From Blasia pusilla (Eukaryota > Marchantiophyta > Marchantiopsida > Blasiales), in NCBI GenBank assembly GCA_050084515.1, contig CM114272.1:27032001-27096000 (forward strand): a stretch of DNA of 64,000 bases, given 5' to 3'. The stretch's first letter is position 1. Every line of letters starts with the position of its first letter. The position numbers were made by a program, and so were the translations under genes. The notes below the pieces were generated by a model. It was not told where the DNA came from, made no database searches, and worked only from the letters and a program-made list of their open reading frames with translations. Of this stretch, positions 1 through 11,605 are shown piece after piece.

Positions 1-2060
1 AATAAAGATTGACGTTCAAGGAGAGTAGGGGTGCGACACCCTATGTCAAACTCCTAGATGAAATGGTCTAAGTCGATGGTGCTTACCGCAAATGAGAAAC
101 GACACATGCCCTGGTGGCTCATATCGTCCATTTCCCGTCTATGATCTCATCACCAAACCCGCTAGTGATGATGATCCAACCACATATGGGATTCGAGATA
201 GGTCCTCACTTGAAACCCCTCAGTATCTCACTCCACTAACATTGCTCGACCTACCCCGTTCTTCCCAACCCTAGAAGAACGTCGTGATGACAACCCTGTC
301 TCACACGCTCAAGCACCCAGACTCATCAAGAGTCTCCCACACTCCTTATTGGCTCACCTACGCTAATGCTAATCCCATGATGACACACCAGGCCTCATGC
401 ATATTAAACAATCGGGCTCACCCTAAGCCTCTTGAACTAGCTCATATAAGCTATTGACATTCTCTCGGGCCATACCTGCAACCCCTACTCGGGAATCCGA
501 CCGATCTCCACAAACATGCTACACTTGTTACCATCACTACATCCATCTAGCCTAACCTACTACCCGATATCCAACACCCTCAATGAGACGAGACAAGTGT
601 GGAAAAAGGGACTCGAATGGATAACCTAAACACACACGCCATCACTCTATTGTACGATCAACATTGATTGCTCCATGTGGTATAGCAACCTCCGTGACAT
701 GAAAATATCCTTGAGGAGCACATCAAACCACTCGTCAACAAACCCTGCCGATCGCTCATCTGGACATATTTCGCCAAAGTACTAGCAAATCACTACTCCA
801 TGAATCAAAGTATAAACTCACAAAATCTCTCCAATTGACCTCATGTTCCCTTGGAGGTTACGTGGTTGACCCTACTACCCCATTAGATCCTCCTCCATGT
901 CCAAATCTTAGTTGACCTAGTAGCTCCTTACCCCGTTCCATAGTTTACCGTGGAGTTACAACATCCTGAATTACCATGCATGGCGCGTTCTTGACTCTCG
1001 TTCTCACCTTCTATTGCAGATGTCTATCTACTATCGCACATCTATGTCCTTCCTTTACCATGCACGGATACTTGAGCATCTAGATGTACCTTGTCTCCGG
1101 CCGCATACATATGCGGCCTTGACTGGCTCCTCTGTCTCACACTTGGCGGCCACGTAGTTGGCTTCTTCTACTCCACCCAACGCGAACCTACCACGTTATC
1201 CATCCTGTGTGTACTCAGTCCAACCGAAACAACTTACAAAGTGACCTAACCGGCCACAACTCCAACCTAGCCATTTTACTTGATAGCCCCCCTCACGTTG
1301 GCTATGTGACCAAAAACCCGAACTCCTTCTCTCCTCTCCTTCTTGACACATGTCCCTCATCCGTTGACACTCACTTGTGAACATTCACTGTCACACTCCG
1401 CGCTACAATCTGTTACTGTCCCACATCACCCCGTACCAACGAAATCTAAGAGAAATAGATATCGCTTCTGCACATGACCTTCCAAACAAAAAAAAACAAC
1501 ACAAATGCAACACACGCATCCCAAGGGACTCCCCAATAAGACAAATTTCTTGCCTACCAACATAATTTTTTCCCCCCTACCCCCTTGCATCTTTATCATG
1601 TAAAATTAGAGTACAAACGGCTCATACAGTCAACTCCACCCTCAAACTTACATCGACACATAGCCATATCTACCCTCTACTATTAGGAAATTCACAGGTT
1701 AGCACCTTAGTTCCTACTACACACAAAGCAAGATAGGTGCTCCTACGGCCCAACATGAGAAAGATGGCTTTCTCATGTTTCTCCCTCTTATTGCCTTGGG
1801 AAGAGCTAAAAGGCTCTTCGCCCAAAAATAGCTATCCCATCGGTAACTTGAATGCACAAGTTATTGGATGACAGATCATTTGGCTAACAGAGACCAAAAT
1901 AGGGATATCACAAAAAATGACGTTCATGATGCAATGGATCTGTTCCCAATCTCATCCGACGTCTCAAGACTAATTTACATTTGAATAGCACGCTGAACCT
2001 CTATGCCGTCAACATGGTAGAACTTTGCCTATCGGCTAATTAAGATGTGACAAGGTCATC
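1..2060. other. No recognisable gene; pyrimidine-rich, probably decayed repeat
   Basis: I read this stretch on both strands and found no open frame longer than about 80 codons and no protein motif I recognise. The plus strand is rich in C and T, as in a degenerate transposon leader. The only structure noted is a short hairpin at 1099-1118, with perfect 9-base arms around a 2-base loop. It may be the eroded upstream part of the helicase remnant that follows, but I cannot show this. Confidence 0.5.
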
Positions 2061-2075
2061 TCTTTGGTATAGGTA

Positions 2076-2880
2076 ATGAAGTTGACAACAAACATGCCAG
2101 TTCAAAGGTTGGAAGGTCGTTTGCATATTGAACAACAAGCTTTTGGAGATTGGTTATTGGAAGTAAGAGAGGGTTGTTTACCTTTGCACTCTCATATGGG
2201 AGAATACTTTATACAATTACCATATGGAATTGTCACTAATAGTAACAAGATATGCAATAGTATTGATTTGATCTATGGCAATTCTCCTAGCCCATTCCAT
2301 GACGTTGATTTCTAGATAGATATAGCTATTTTGACATCGAGGAATAAGGATGTTGATGAAGTAAATGGAGATGTCATTTCTCGGTTTCCTAGACATGTAA
2401 TCCTTTTAACCTACATATTTTCTTGGCAATCCTTTGTTGTTGGGAATTGTAGATAGTAATATTACTTCTTCTCACCAATTCACTACATATTGACATATTG
2501 TGTTCAAGATCAACATCAATTCTATTCCGAATGAGGGAGTGAGTCATATACATCCAACTATATTTTTCCAACATATGCTTGTCCTTTGGACTTTTACGCA
2601 TTGTTTGTGTTTGAAGATTGGTGCACCAATCATGCTTTTGCAAAATATTAATGGATCACATGGACAAACAAACAGGAGTAGATTGGTGATCATGATTCTT
2701 GAGTTTATGCAACATTGCATGTATGTTGAAATCATCACATGGAAGAATATTGGAGATTGAGTTTTTATTCCATGTATCCTATTGATTATATCTGACACTA
2801 ATTCGTCATTTGATTTAATTAGGTTTCAATTCCCTATTTGATCAATTTTTGCTATGACTTTTAATGAGTCTTAAATGTCA
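2076..2880 (+). pseudogene. PIF1-like helicase fragment (Helitron remnant)
   Basis: Translation in two plus-strand pieces matches, by eye, the C-terminal half of plant PIF1-like helicases of the kind carried by Helitron transposons. The first piece (2076-2400) has the L-T-x-N-M block, a D-W-L-L segment, an I-x-L-P segment and a region resembling the block before F-P-G. The second (about 2500-2830) has K-I-G-A-P-I-M-L-L-x-N-I-N, a R-L-V-I segment, an E-I-I-T-x-K-N-I-G-D segment, then V-F-I-P, S-D-T-N and F-A-M-T pieces that normally precede the final K-S-Q-G-Q-T helicase motif. In-frame stops near 2313, 2758 and 2850 show it is dead. The N-terminal Walker motifs and the Rep endonuclease were not found. 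PIF1 genes also occur as ordinary host genes, but stops and a repeat-rich setting favour a transposon relic. Confidence 0.75.
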
Positions 2881-4084
2881 AACTTTATAAAATGTTGGAA
2901 TTTATTTTTCTACTCTTGTATTTATGGCCCAAACTTACAACCCTTAATTTGCGGTACGCTCTAGGGCAACTACACAATAGTATGCTGTGTGCAGTCACAG
3001 AAAAATGATTGAGCACATGAATCTCATAACGCAGCCCAATAAAATTATAGAATAAAATAGCTTTGTATTTGTGTAGATATTATGTATTGAAGACTATTTT
3101 ATTTTTTGTAATTTAATATAATTTTTTTGTGAAGTATAATGTTCGACGAGTACCACATTTAGGGTGAAGTATAATGTTTGATGACCACCATATTTCGATT
3201 AGGTGGGGTATTACGTATTGAAGACTATTTCATTTCTTTTGTAGTGTAGTATAATCGTATAGTAAAGTATAATGAAAGTGCATTTGTATCCAAAGTCTTT
3301 TTTAACACCCATTCTATTAATATAATGTTTCCTCAATTTATATCGGAAATAATATTTCGTATTCATCTCCTTTGTAGCTCCCTGGTTTGTATTGAAGACT
3401 ACTCTACCATCTCATATGGCCATATCCATATCAAAATTGGTTACATTAACAATCGATGAGAAATATAACGCCCCCTCCTTGTACACATTTTGTGAACTTC
3501 TTACATTATTGTTTTCAAAATGTCTCAATTTGTATTTGTAAATGCCCTTCGTTCCACACTATTGTATTCATTTCCTTTGTAATATAGTGCTTGTATTGAA
3601 CACAACATTGAAATTGAGTGCATTAATAATATGTATAAAAAATCTTTATCCAATATCTCCTCCTTGTATATTCTCTGAGAACTTTTATTTGTATGTATTG
3701 TTGACCTTATTTGTTTTGCATAGCTACATTATCAACCCATATTTTCATAATTTTTATGGTTTTTTTAAAAATAATTTGTATTCATATGGGTGTATTAGTA
3801 TGGACTTCGCTTTTGGAACCATCAATTATATGTAGCATTATTCAGAATACGAAGAAAAATTCCATTTCCATTTCCATGGGAAGTGATAGAAATTAAAATA
3901 AGAAAATTAATTATACGAAAAATATTGTATAAATTTTTTTAATGAAACAAAATTAAAAAAAGCTCCATCACGTTTAAAATCACGACTCACCGTTTATTGT
4001 TACCAAAAGTATAATCCTACATCGCACGGACACTTCACTTGAAACCTCTCACTACCCATTTTCGCAAGCAGTTGTAGATTCCTC
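2881..4084. other. AT-rich non-coding stretch
   Basis: No gene seen. The DNA is AT-rich and contains short diverged direct repeats: a 'gtattgaagacta' unit recurs near 3090, 3210 and 3390, and an 'aagtataatg' unit near 3130, 3170 and 3260. These may be eroded tandem repeats downstream of the helicase remnant. I see no Helitron-type terminal hairpin that I could defend. Confidence 0.4.
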
Positions 4085-4460
4085 TTGTTTGCTTCGCTTC
4101 AGTCCGGGCCGCGAAGTGATGTGGCACTGACTTCGTGGAGCGTTCCTCCAACTCCGGTAGTTCACGGCGGCTGCGATGTCGGTGCGCCGAGCGACTCCCG
4201 GTCCGTCCCGCCCCGTCTGTCCGGGAGGACTTGACAGGGTTCGGGTAAGGCCTAAATTTGCTTTGCACTGGGGACCCGGACGTCGTGGTGGAGGCTGCTC
4301 CATCCCTGACCTCACGAATCCATCGGTCTGTCCCTCTTTCCTCCTTCCCGACAACTTCCTTGCCACGTCGTCTCCTTCCCGCAGCGCGCAGTAATCACCT
4401 TGAGGTGGCGGTAGCCACGGCGAATCAAATCGGGATTAGGAATCTCGCCTAAATTGTCTC
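4085..4460. other. GC-rich island, possible old promoter or exon
   Basis: A sharp rise in GC and CpG content between two AT-rich flanks. Several overlapping short frames cross it on both strands, but none matches a protein I know. An AG-rich GT donor-like site near 4245 could end a first exon. It may be a relic of a host promoter or first exon now separated from its gene by the gypsy insertion, or part of another repeat. Function unassigned. Confidence 0.3.
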
Positions 4461-4840
4461 ACAACGCACACTTGTGCGTCGATTGACATCCATCGCTTAC
4501 AAACGCGCGGGCCAAATCACGGGAATACTAATAATAATAATATAATACGTAATAGTATTTTTCTCAAGTGTGTACATAGAAAAAATTAAGAAAGATAGAA
4601 ATGTTTTTATAATACATCTATCTTGGTTGAAGATAAATTTTCGTATCTTTTTATTTATTAATCGTGAAAAATCGGCCTGGTTTTGGGTTTGGAAACGTAA
4701 AGGAGTAACATTGTGTGGGGAAACACCACCGGAGTACCACGGAAGGAGAATAGAAACATGACGTTCACACTGACACGGTGTGGCTTTAAGAGGCAGGAGA
4801 GTCGGAAAAACAAGGGAGTAACCCGACACCACGGGGAATA

Positions 4841-5350
4841 TGTCACGTCTTTTAGGATAGATTGGCCAGATCTAGTAGAGCGCCTTCGGAGATATTGGAG
4901 GGCAGCCTCAAGAGGTGGAGGATGACCTGCTGAGGCCACGGGTAACCTAAGAGAGGAGGTTTCCCTTTCGTTTCGGCTCATTTGGAGCCATATAGAGAAA
5001 CTTACTATTTTGGGTAAGTTTCCATTTGGAGTATAGTTGACTTTCCACTTTGGGAAGTGGCCCTTGACCCGCTACAGCACGTCCAGAGCCAACGAGATGA
5101 CCTGCGAGCATAAGTTATCGAGGAGAGAGCTTGGGAGAGGGAAGGGGGTATACCTCCAAGAGAGAGAGCTTAAGAGTTCATTCTCTCTTTGTTGAACATC
5201 TTGGTATGAGGCAGCGGAACTATGGTCTTGCTTGCCTTGTGTGTGTAACCCAAGCCTCTCATTATGAGAGTGGGTTTGGTTTGACATGAGAGAGAGTGCA
5301 CACCATGGAGAGTTTGGTGTGAGACATTGATGAAAGATTTCATTTTTTAA
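4841..5350 (+). repeat. 5' LTR of gypsy copy A
   Basis: This segment matches 25848-26350 closely along its length, including the shared 'tgtcacgtcttttaggatag' opening and a purine-rich stretch with 'gggagagggaagggggtata'. The 3' copy seems to start about 130 bases earlier, just after a purine tract, so this 5' LTR may lack its first part even though it begins with TG. I could not recognise a primer-binding site after it. Confidence 0.75.
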
Positions 5351-6868
5351 CAAAGAGAGAATGAGAGAGCTTTAATGGAGGAGCTCGCTGGTTACTGGCT
5401 GTTGGTGCAGGTTAGGGACCGTGTTACCTGTTCAATCACTACTTGTTTTGCTATTTTTCATTGCCGATTTTTTTGTGTGGAAGAGTGACGTGTGGAAGCG
5501 CTGCCCAAATTTCTTTAGAGATGAATTTTGGGGGCGGATTTCCCCATGCCACTGCTCTCGAGAGCACCAAGTAGCTTGTTGGTTTGTGATTTTACACGTC
5601 TGAAGTTTTGTGTGGAAGAAATTAGCGCGGAACCGTTGCCAATTTTGTCCTAGGAGTGCAGATTTGAAGGGCTGCATGACAGTTCCCGCCAGTGTTTGTG
5701 GGCCAGTCGAATGAAATTTTTTTTAGGAATTGTCCAAGATCTCAAAGCTGTGCACATTGTGGAAGAAACGATGCGCAATTTTGAGCTACGACCAAAAAGC
5801 TATGGTCAATCTTGCAAAACTGCCATTGCTAGGCGATTTTTAGGGTAAAATTGTTCAAACCCTAAACCAGCCGTCGTGCCGGCGGCGGCCGTCGCCATCA
5901 TAGTCACCGTCAATGGTCCACCATCTCCGTTTGCCGTTCGTCATCGACCGTCGGCCGCCGTCGCCGCGTAGCGCCGCGTTCGGCCGTTGTCGGCCGTTGG
6001 TTGCCATTGCCGCCATTATAGAGTGGACGGTCTTCCACGACGACCATTGATTCTCTGACTTGCGCCGCCACCACGTACTTTTTTGTGGCCTCCGCCATTA
6101 TCACAATTTCGTCATCAACCACTGATGGCAGGCGAGCTCGGGTTGATGGTGTTTGAGTTTTCATTTCATTATGCTATGATTGGTAGCCGCTCGATGATGA
6201 TTCAGTATCGTGCCATGACGCCCGTAGCCGTAACGCGCCGCCAATTGCCATGCTGTACCGCTCGTGGTCGCACCGCATCGTCTCGATCGAGGAGTTGCTC
6301 CTTCACTAAACAGCAGAGCGTGTGTATTGCTGATTGAGGAGGGTATGCCATGGAGTGCCACATCCCATTATCGAGTGCCGTGCCGTTCTGTAGCTGTTCC
6401 GTGCTGCCAGTGCCGCACCGTATCGCTGGATCCGCACCGCATATTGAGGAGGTTTGAACAACATCAGTACGAGAGGAGTACAACTTTCTGATTGGAGGAT
6501 TTGTCTTCAAGACCGAGTTGGGGTCGAGATTTGCAGTTTTCGATGAGCGACATTGACATTTGCCTTGCACGTGTGAGGGATTCCGGGAGTTGGGTAGTTT
6601 ATTTGGTGTGTTGGGTTTGTGCGGATGTTGAGAGCATCATTGATGTAGGTGGATTAGGGGACAGAGACATGTGTGGGATGTCCAGAGTTGAGGGTAGGTT
6701 GTCGATGAGACAACAGCCTAGTGATTTGTGCACCACGCAGCTTGTTGCCGCACGTCACACGTCTCGGGGAGAGGAAGTGTATATTGAGTGCCGCATACTT
6801 GATTTGAGTGATTGAGGGGTTACTCACAAGGGTGAGAGTGATCGCACGAGAGGGATACAAGGGTCATC
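5351..6868 (+). other. Untranslated leader of gypsy copy A
   Basis: About 1.5 kb between LTR and gag without a supported reading frame. It contains a GC-rich part near 5870-6010 built from cgccg-type trinucleotides. The same leader is recognisable at 11600-13046 in copy B, which shows it belongs to the element. The short minus-strand frames here are not conserved between the copies. Confidence 0.7.
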
Positions 6869-8212
6869 ATGGCATCCTTTCGGGACTTTGAGAGGCAAGG
6901 TGGTGGACCTGAGAGTAGCTCTAGAGGGTTTATGCGGAATGGCGCGATGTTTCGAGGGTCTCCATGTGAGAGACCACCTCGATCTCCTTCTGTGTCGTCT
7001 TTAGATGAGAGGGAGAGTGTAGAGGGGTTTGTTAGTGCATCATCACACACAATTAGTGGTCCTACCGCTTGGGAGTACAAGATGGACGACTGGGATAGAG
7101 GACCGCGTAGGTTTTTGGATGCTATAGGCACTATATAGTTACACGACTTCATTGCGGAGTTTAGGAGTTGGTGTGACTCACAACGGGCTACGAACTCTAA
7201 AGAGTTCAACTTGTTTACAACATGGAACGGTATATTTCACCACCTAGAGGGGGCACCCATGGACGATTACCATGAGTTCTCCCACATATATGCCCAGGAG
7301 ATTGAGGCATGGCGCCTCTACTATGACCCACACTATGTGTCATGGACGGAGTCATTCCCACATGAGGAGGAGTCAAGAGAGGCTACTTCCTCTTCCACCT
7401 GTGATGTTTTAGGAGGGGTAACTTGCACTAGAGCAGTTGCACCGTCCAGTCAGGTTCATCCCAGGTTCAACCTTGTAATTGAGTTCTTTGCGGACGAGCT
7501 ACCAGGGGGTACGAATGGAGAAGTTGCGGAGCATCCACGACTTCGAGAGGCACCCAGGTGAGAGTTTGCGTGAGGCCTATACTCGCTTGCACAGGTTGAT
7601 TAACCTCACTCAGGGGGTGACAGAGGCTCAGGCTATCCAGTCATGGTACGCGATGTTGGACCGAACCCTGAGGACACGGATGCGGGAGGGGGTGCTTCTT
7701 ATGAACACCTCACCTACATTGAGAGATTTTTTTAGGACCGCCAAGAATATTAAGCGCAACATGGTGGAGGAGAGCATAGCCACATGAGTTCTGGGCGAGA
7801 GCTGTCACCATTGCCTGCACCACCAGTGCAACAACGTGGATTCCGAGATAGGTCTGTGGCACCACGAGCTCAGGGAGGATACCAAGAGGCCATGCCATAG
7901 AGACCTACGCCTTCATATGCAACTCAACAGCAGCTGCCTATGATTATTTTTTGGGCATGTGGTGGAGCCCATCACGAGCGTGATTGCACCCGTCAGGGTC
8001 ATGGGCACGTGCCTCAACATGGAGGAGGAGATGGTGCTACACCAAGAGGTTATCAGTGTGACTATTGTCAGAGGTACGGTCACACACGCGCATGGTGTTT
8101 AAGCTTACATCCCAAGTTACATCCGGACCAAGGGCCAGAGAGGGCACCAGAGCAAGTTTCCGATACGAGTGGGCCTAGAGATCGTGCACCAAGTGGTCGC
8201 GTTGGGGGATGA
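6869..8212 (+). pseudogene. gag of gypsy copy A (capsid and zinc knuckle), frameshifted
   Basis: The ATG at 6869 begins M-A-S-F-R-D-F-E-R-Q, the same start as copy B at 13047, which decides the start. The frame meets a stop near 7137 and then continues in shifted frames through 7211-7561 and 7479-7787. The latter contains a retrotransposon capsid signature (E-S-L-R-E-A-Y-T-R-L then a W-Y-A-M-L segment). A nucleocapsid region at 7940-8100 has a damaged first knuckle (first Cys replaced by Phe) and an intact second knuckle of the C-x2-C-x4-H-x4-C type. Gag would package element RNA in virus-like particles. At least three disabling changes make this copy a pseudogene. Confidence 0.75.
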
Positions 8213-8943
8213 GGAGCTAGATTCTCCCAAGGGGGTGGTGGAGTTGCCCATGGAGCAGGTAGAGTCCCACCACCTAGACGCGTTGAGGGAGACGTTGGGT
8301 GTGAGGCTGGGATGGCTCCTCAGATACAACAACTACATCAGCAGATTGCCGCTATGGCATTGAGGCTACCCAATGCCGGATCCATGGCATAGACATCTTA
8401 TGGAGCATCCACAAATATGGAGGATCCTGGTTGGATGTGCGGGATTGTCGAGATGGAGGCCGCCATAGTTGTTACGCATGGAGCAGCCACAGAGTTGGAT
8501 CCATAGCGAGGGGAAGCCATGAAACAAAATAGGCTTCCTCAGTCTTTCACATTGTTTTAGGCGATGAAGACCCCAACGATGGTTCCTGATCAGAGTTCCT
8601 GAAGGGTTGGTGATGTTGTTGGTGTGCAAGCACAGAGGGCGATGGGAGAAGCAAGTGCGATGACTCCTATTGCTGATGCTCAAGAGGAGCATGTATCGAG
8701 CACGTTATTGGGGGTGGCCACTGTTGTGTACCGCACCGCGCTCCTTTATTTTCTGCTTGTGATGTTATGACGTTGGGAGGTACGCGCGCCGAGGTTTTCT
8801 GGCTGGCCGCTACGCTATGTGAGCATGGAGTTGGTGTTCCTACATCACACTTAGGGGTGATTGTAGAGGAGGTGATGGACCTGCCCTTGGAGCTTATGCT
8901 CGGGTCGTCCACGTCAGATTCATGGTAGGCTGCGGCTGCTAGG

Positions 8944-9165
8944 ATGGCGGAAATGCCCGCTAGACCCGTGATAGAGCGTGCTATGGCTTCTCCTCGTGTT
9001 GTGTTGGTGGATAATCGGGGAGAAGTCTTCCAATTGGTGAGTCCAAAAGGTAGAGTTTTTAGTCCGCAGCGTGTCCTATTGGATTTGGGAGCCCAACATC
9101 TGATGTTGGGGAAAGCGGCATTTAGAGGATTGGGCTTGACAAGAGCCGATGTGGAGCGTTGACCA
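8944..9165 (+). pseudogene. Aspartic protease of gypsy copy A
   Basis: The frame holds a retropepsin-like active-site block near 9076-9120: hydrophobic residues, then D-L-G-A where the family has D-S/T-G-A, followed by a short hydrophobic segment and M-L-G-K. Copy B has D-S at the same place followed by a stop. The protease would cut the Gag-Pol polyprotein. It lies between the zinc knuckles and the methyltransferase, the expected place for a gypsy protease. The altered active site and a stop near 9160 make it inactive. Confidence 0.6.
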
Positions 9166-9779
9166 TTCCGGATATAGACATCCTTGGGTGGAGTGAGTAC
9201 CACACAGTATATCACCTGATAGGAGGTCTTGGTGAGGATTCTCCCGGGACATCCTACAGATGAGTCCTGGTGCGAGCCAAGGCGATAGTGATCGATGTTG
9301 AGTCCTATAACGTCTTGGTTGGTGGAGCAGTGTTGTACCCGATGGGGTTTTCCCTCGATTACTGGGAGGAGTCAACGTCCTATAGACCAAGATGGCAATC
9401 CGGAGATGGACGAATTTTTTCATTACCCGTTTGATTCACAAGTGGAGTGATTGAGTGACGGCTAGGAGAGATGGCGACTTTAACAGCATTTAGCAGCGCC
9501 ATCATGTGGCCTTCTGATTTGATTGAGGGGCATGTCCATGTAGAGGACAACCCCGCACTTGGCACTTCTAGTGAGAGGAGTGTTATGGTAGCCGCATCAT
9601 TCTGTGGAGGAGAGGTGCCATTGTGGGGCTCGAGTGAGGAGCTTTGTCAATGTTTATCTGATGAGCATGTGCAGACGGCGTGGAGCGAGGCATTTGCACC
9701 AGAGCGTGACGGGTCAGGGGAACCTGAGGTAGCCATGGGTGCTACTATGACCCCTTTGGACACCACCCTGATTGTGTGG

Positions 9780-10740
9780 TGCAACCTTGAGGAGGGTTTT
9801 TGCGTGTTGGATCTCTTTGGGGGGGATCACCACTGGCTTAGCTGCTGTTGTGCAGACATGAATAAGCGTGCAACACTAACTGTACGTTGAGATTGATGAT
9901 GTTGCGAGGCGCTTTTCACTTCACCATGTGGCGCAATTACGCCCCCGATTTCCTGCCTTGTTGTCTACGTCCGCCATCCAAGACTACCAGAGTTTGGTAT
10001 CGAGCAACATTTCATTGTTAGGGGTAGGGACCATAGACTTGGTCATTGCTGGTTGGCCGTGTTAGGGCCAATCAAGTGCTGGACGAGGTAGCGGGTTAGC
10101 TGACTTTCGGTCCATGTTGTTTTGGGAGATGACGCAATTCTTGCCACACCTATAAGAGCATCAATCTCGTTTTCCAGCATACATTCAAGAGAATGTGTCG
10201 ATTTTGGGCGATTTGAGGTTTCGCATAGTAACGAGTGCACATCAGGTACGCGCATGGATCGGCTCGGTAATGATGTTGGATGTAATGAGTGTAGATTCAC
10301 GAGCACATTTCCTGTGTTCTTGGTGGACCAACTTGGTGCCACATGAGGTTTTGCGGAGAGTGGAGCGCTTCTCCGATTTGTTGGTGGATTCTATTTTGGA
10401 TCAGGTCCTCGATCATAGGCAGTGAGGCACGATGATCGACCGCCATTGATTGTGGTCAACAGAATTGGCATGCCACGAGTAGCCTTTCCCATATTGGTGA
10501 GTTTTCTTGCTTCCTATGCATTCAAGGAGGCCGGACCTAGCTTGGTTTGGGATGACCAGGTATAGAGGTTGGTGGAGCCCAACGCCGATGAGCGAGTGCG
10601 AGCGATGGGATTCCCCACAGGAGTGACGACAGAACTGTCGCTATCAGAGGCATGACGATGTCATGTCTTGGGTCAGGCGATGGACCTGAACTTCTTGACA
10701 TGGATTTTCAGCTTAGGAGTGGCTAAGCAGCATCGTTTGA
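9780..10740 (+). pseudogene. C5-cytosine DNA methyltransferase domain of gypsy copy A
   Basis: Pieces of the C5-methyltransferase fold can be read in order. Motif I (V-L-D-L-F-G-G) is at about 9807; a run of seven Gs then shifts the frame. Motif IV (D-L-V-I-A-G-W-P-C, then a stop where copy B has Gln) is near 10036-10065. Motif VI (Q-E-N-V) is near 10186. A motif VIII-like block (S-R-A-H ... W-W-T-N-L) is near 10290-10340. Motif IX/X material (M-G-F-P-T-G-V ... H-V-L-G-Q-A-M-D-L-N) lies near 10600-10695. Such enzymes transfer a methyl group from S-adenosylmethionine to cytosine C5, with the motif IV Cys as nucleophile. The copy is dead through frameshift and stops, but its motifs match copy B, so the domain was present in their common ancestor. 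Confidence 0.8.
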
Positions 10741-11159
10741 GGATGCGACAGATCACAATTGTTGCATTGATGAGCCCCATGCTTATCGAGACGGTTGAGG
10801 CAGTGGTTGGGGCCCAGACTCGAGGAGATCGACACACTAGGGGTGATCGGGAGAGACATCCTTGGACTTCTTGGGATGTTTTATATGTATGCTAGGAGAT
10901 GGTAGCCACAACATTGAGTGTGGTTATGAGCACTATACGTGGAGATCAGAGTTTGCAGTTGGCTACAGGGAAGCAGTCGAGTTCTATTGTCCGAGATGGG
11001 ATTTCACCATAGCAACAACCAACACCCGCATCAGAGAGTCCTACCGTAGTCACGATGGAGACTTGGGAGCCAAATATGGGCCCTAAGTTGATAGGAGGAG
11101 AGCAGCACCGGATACACTAGTTCCTTAGGAGTTATAGGAGTTGTTTTGCATTTAGCATG

Positions 11160-11605
11160 CACGATTTGGGTACACTGAAGGGTCCATGGATCCACATTGA
11201 GTTGGAGAGTGACACACCGATCTTCCAATGACAGGTATAGTGACATGGAGAGGGCTCTGATTCCGAGTAGGAGTGGGACTTTGGTTGGAGCAGGACTAGT
11301 GGAGATGTCGCATGGAGAGTATGCATCTGCCATTGTCATGCCCGCCAAGAAGGATGTGCATGGCAACAAGACAGATAGGTGGATGCTATTGGACTTGCAA
11401 AGGTCTTCAGTTCGCTAAATCTTCAAGCCAGATACCATTAGTTGCCTATCAGATTGGAGGACACGCAGAAGACGGAATTTTGGGGCATCGATCCTCACAA
11501 GAAGGATTGTTGGTACCAGTCCCAGTTCTTACCATTTGGGTTAAAGAACGCCATGGCTCAGTTTTAGAGGGTCATGGATAGGATATTGGTAGGTGTGGAT
11601 TTTTT
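11160..11605 (+). pseudogene. Start of reverse transcriptase, gypsy copy A (truncated)
   Basis: The N-terminal RT region matches copy B (17350 onward). Segments include M-E-R-A-L-I, a G-A-G-L-V-E segment, I-V-M-P-A-K-K-D-V and the region leading to M-D-R-I-L-V-G-V-D-F at about 11570-11600. A block of about 90 bases present in copy B is missing near 11382. The catalytic Y-I-D-D box is absent because the sequence breaks off and passes into the leader of copy B at a run of Ts. RNase H, integrase and PHD are therefore missing from copy A. Confidence 0.75.

Larger units (their letters stand above)
4841..11605 (+). mobile_element. Ty3/gypsy retrotransposon copy A, truncated in reverse transcriptase, with DNA methyltransferase
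   Basis: A decayed LTR retrotransposon whose surviving order is LTR, long leader, gag with zinc knuckle, aspartic protease, cytosine DNA methyltransferase and the start of reverse transcriptase. It ends abruptly inside the RT domain near 11600, where the sequence switches to the leader of a second copy. The coding part is broken by several frameshifts and stops. Copy B (11600 onward) has the same arrangement and lets each domain be checked. The element belongs to Ty3/gypsy because, in copy B, integrase follows RNase H. The methyltransferase lies between protease and RT, where ordinary plant gypsy elements have no such domain. Confidence 0.85.

Noticed and set aside
4841-4850. TG at 4841 as the true start of the gypsy LTR
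   Set aside because: The 3' units begin about 130 bases earlier, right after a polypurine tract; the 5' LTR is more likely truncated, although this is not certain.
5910-6570. Overlapping frames on both strands in the gypsy leader
   Set aside because: They are not conserved in the matching leader of copy B and arise from GC-rich trinucleotide sequence.
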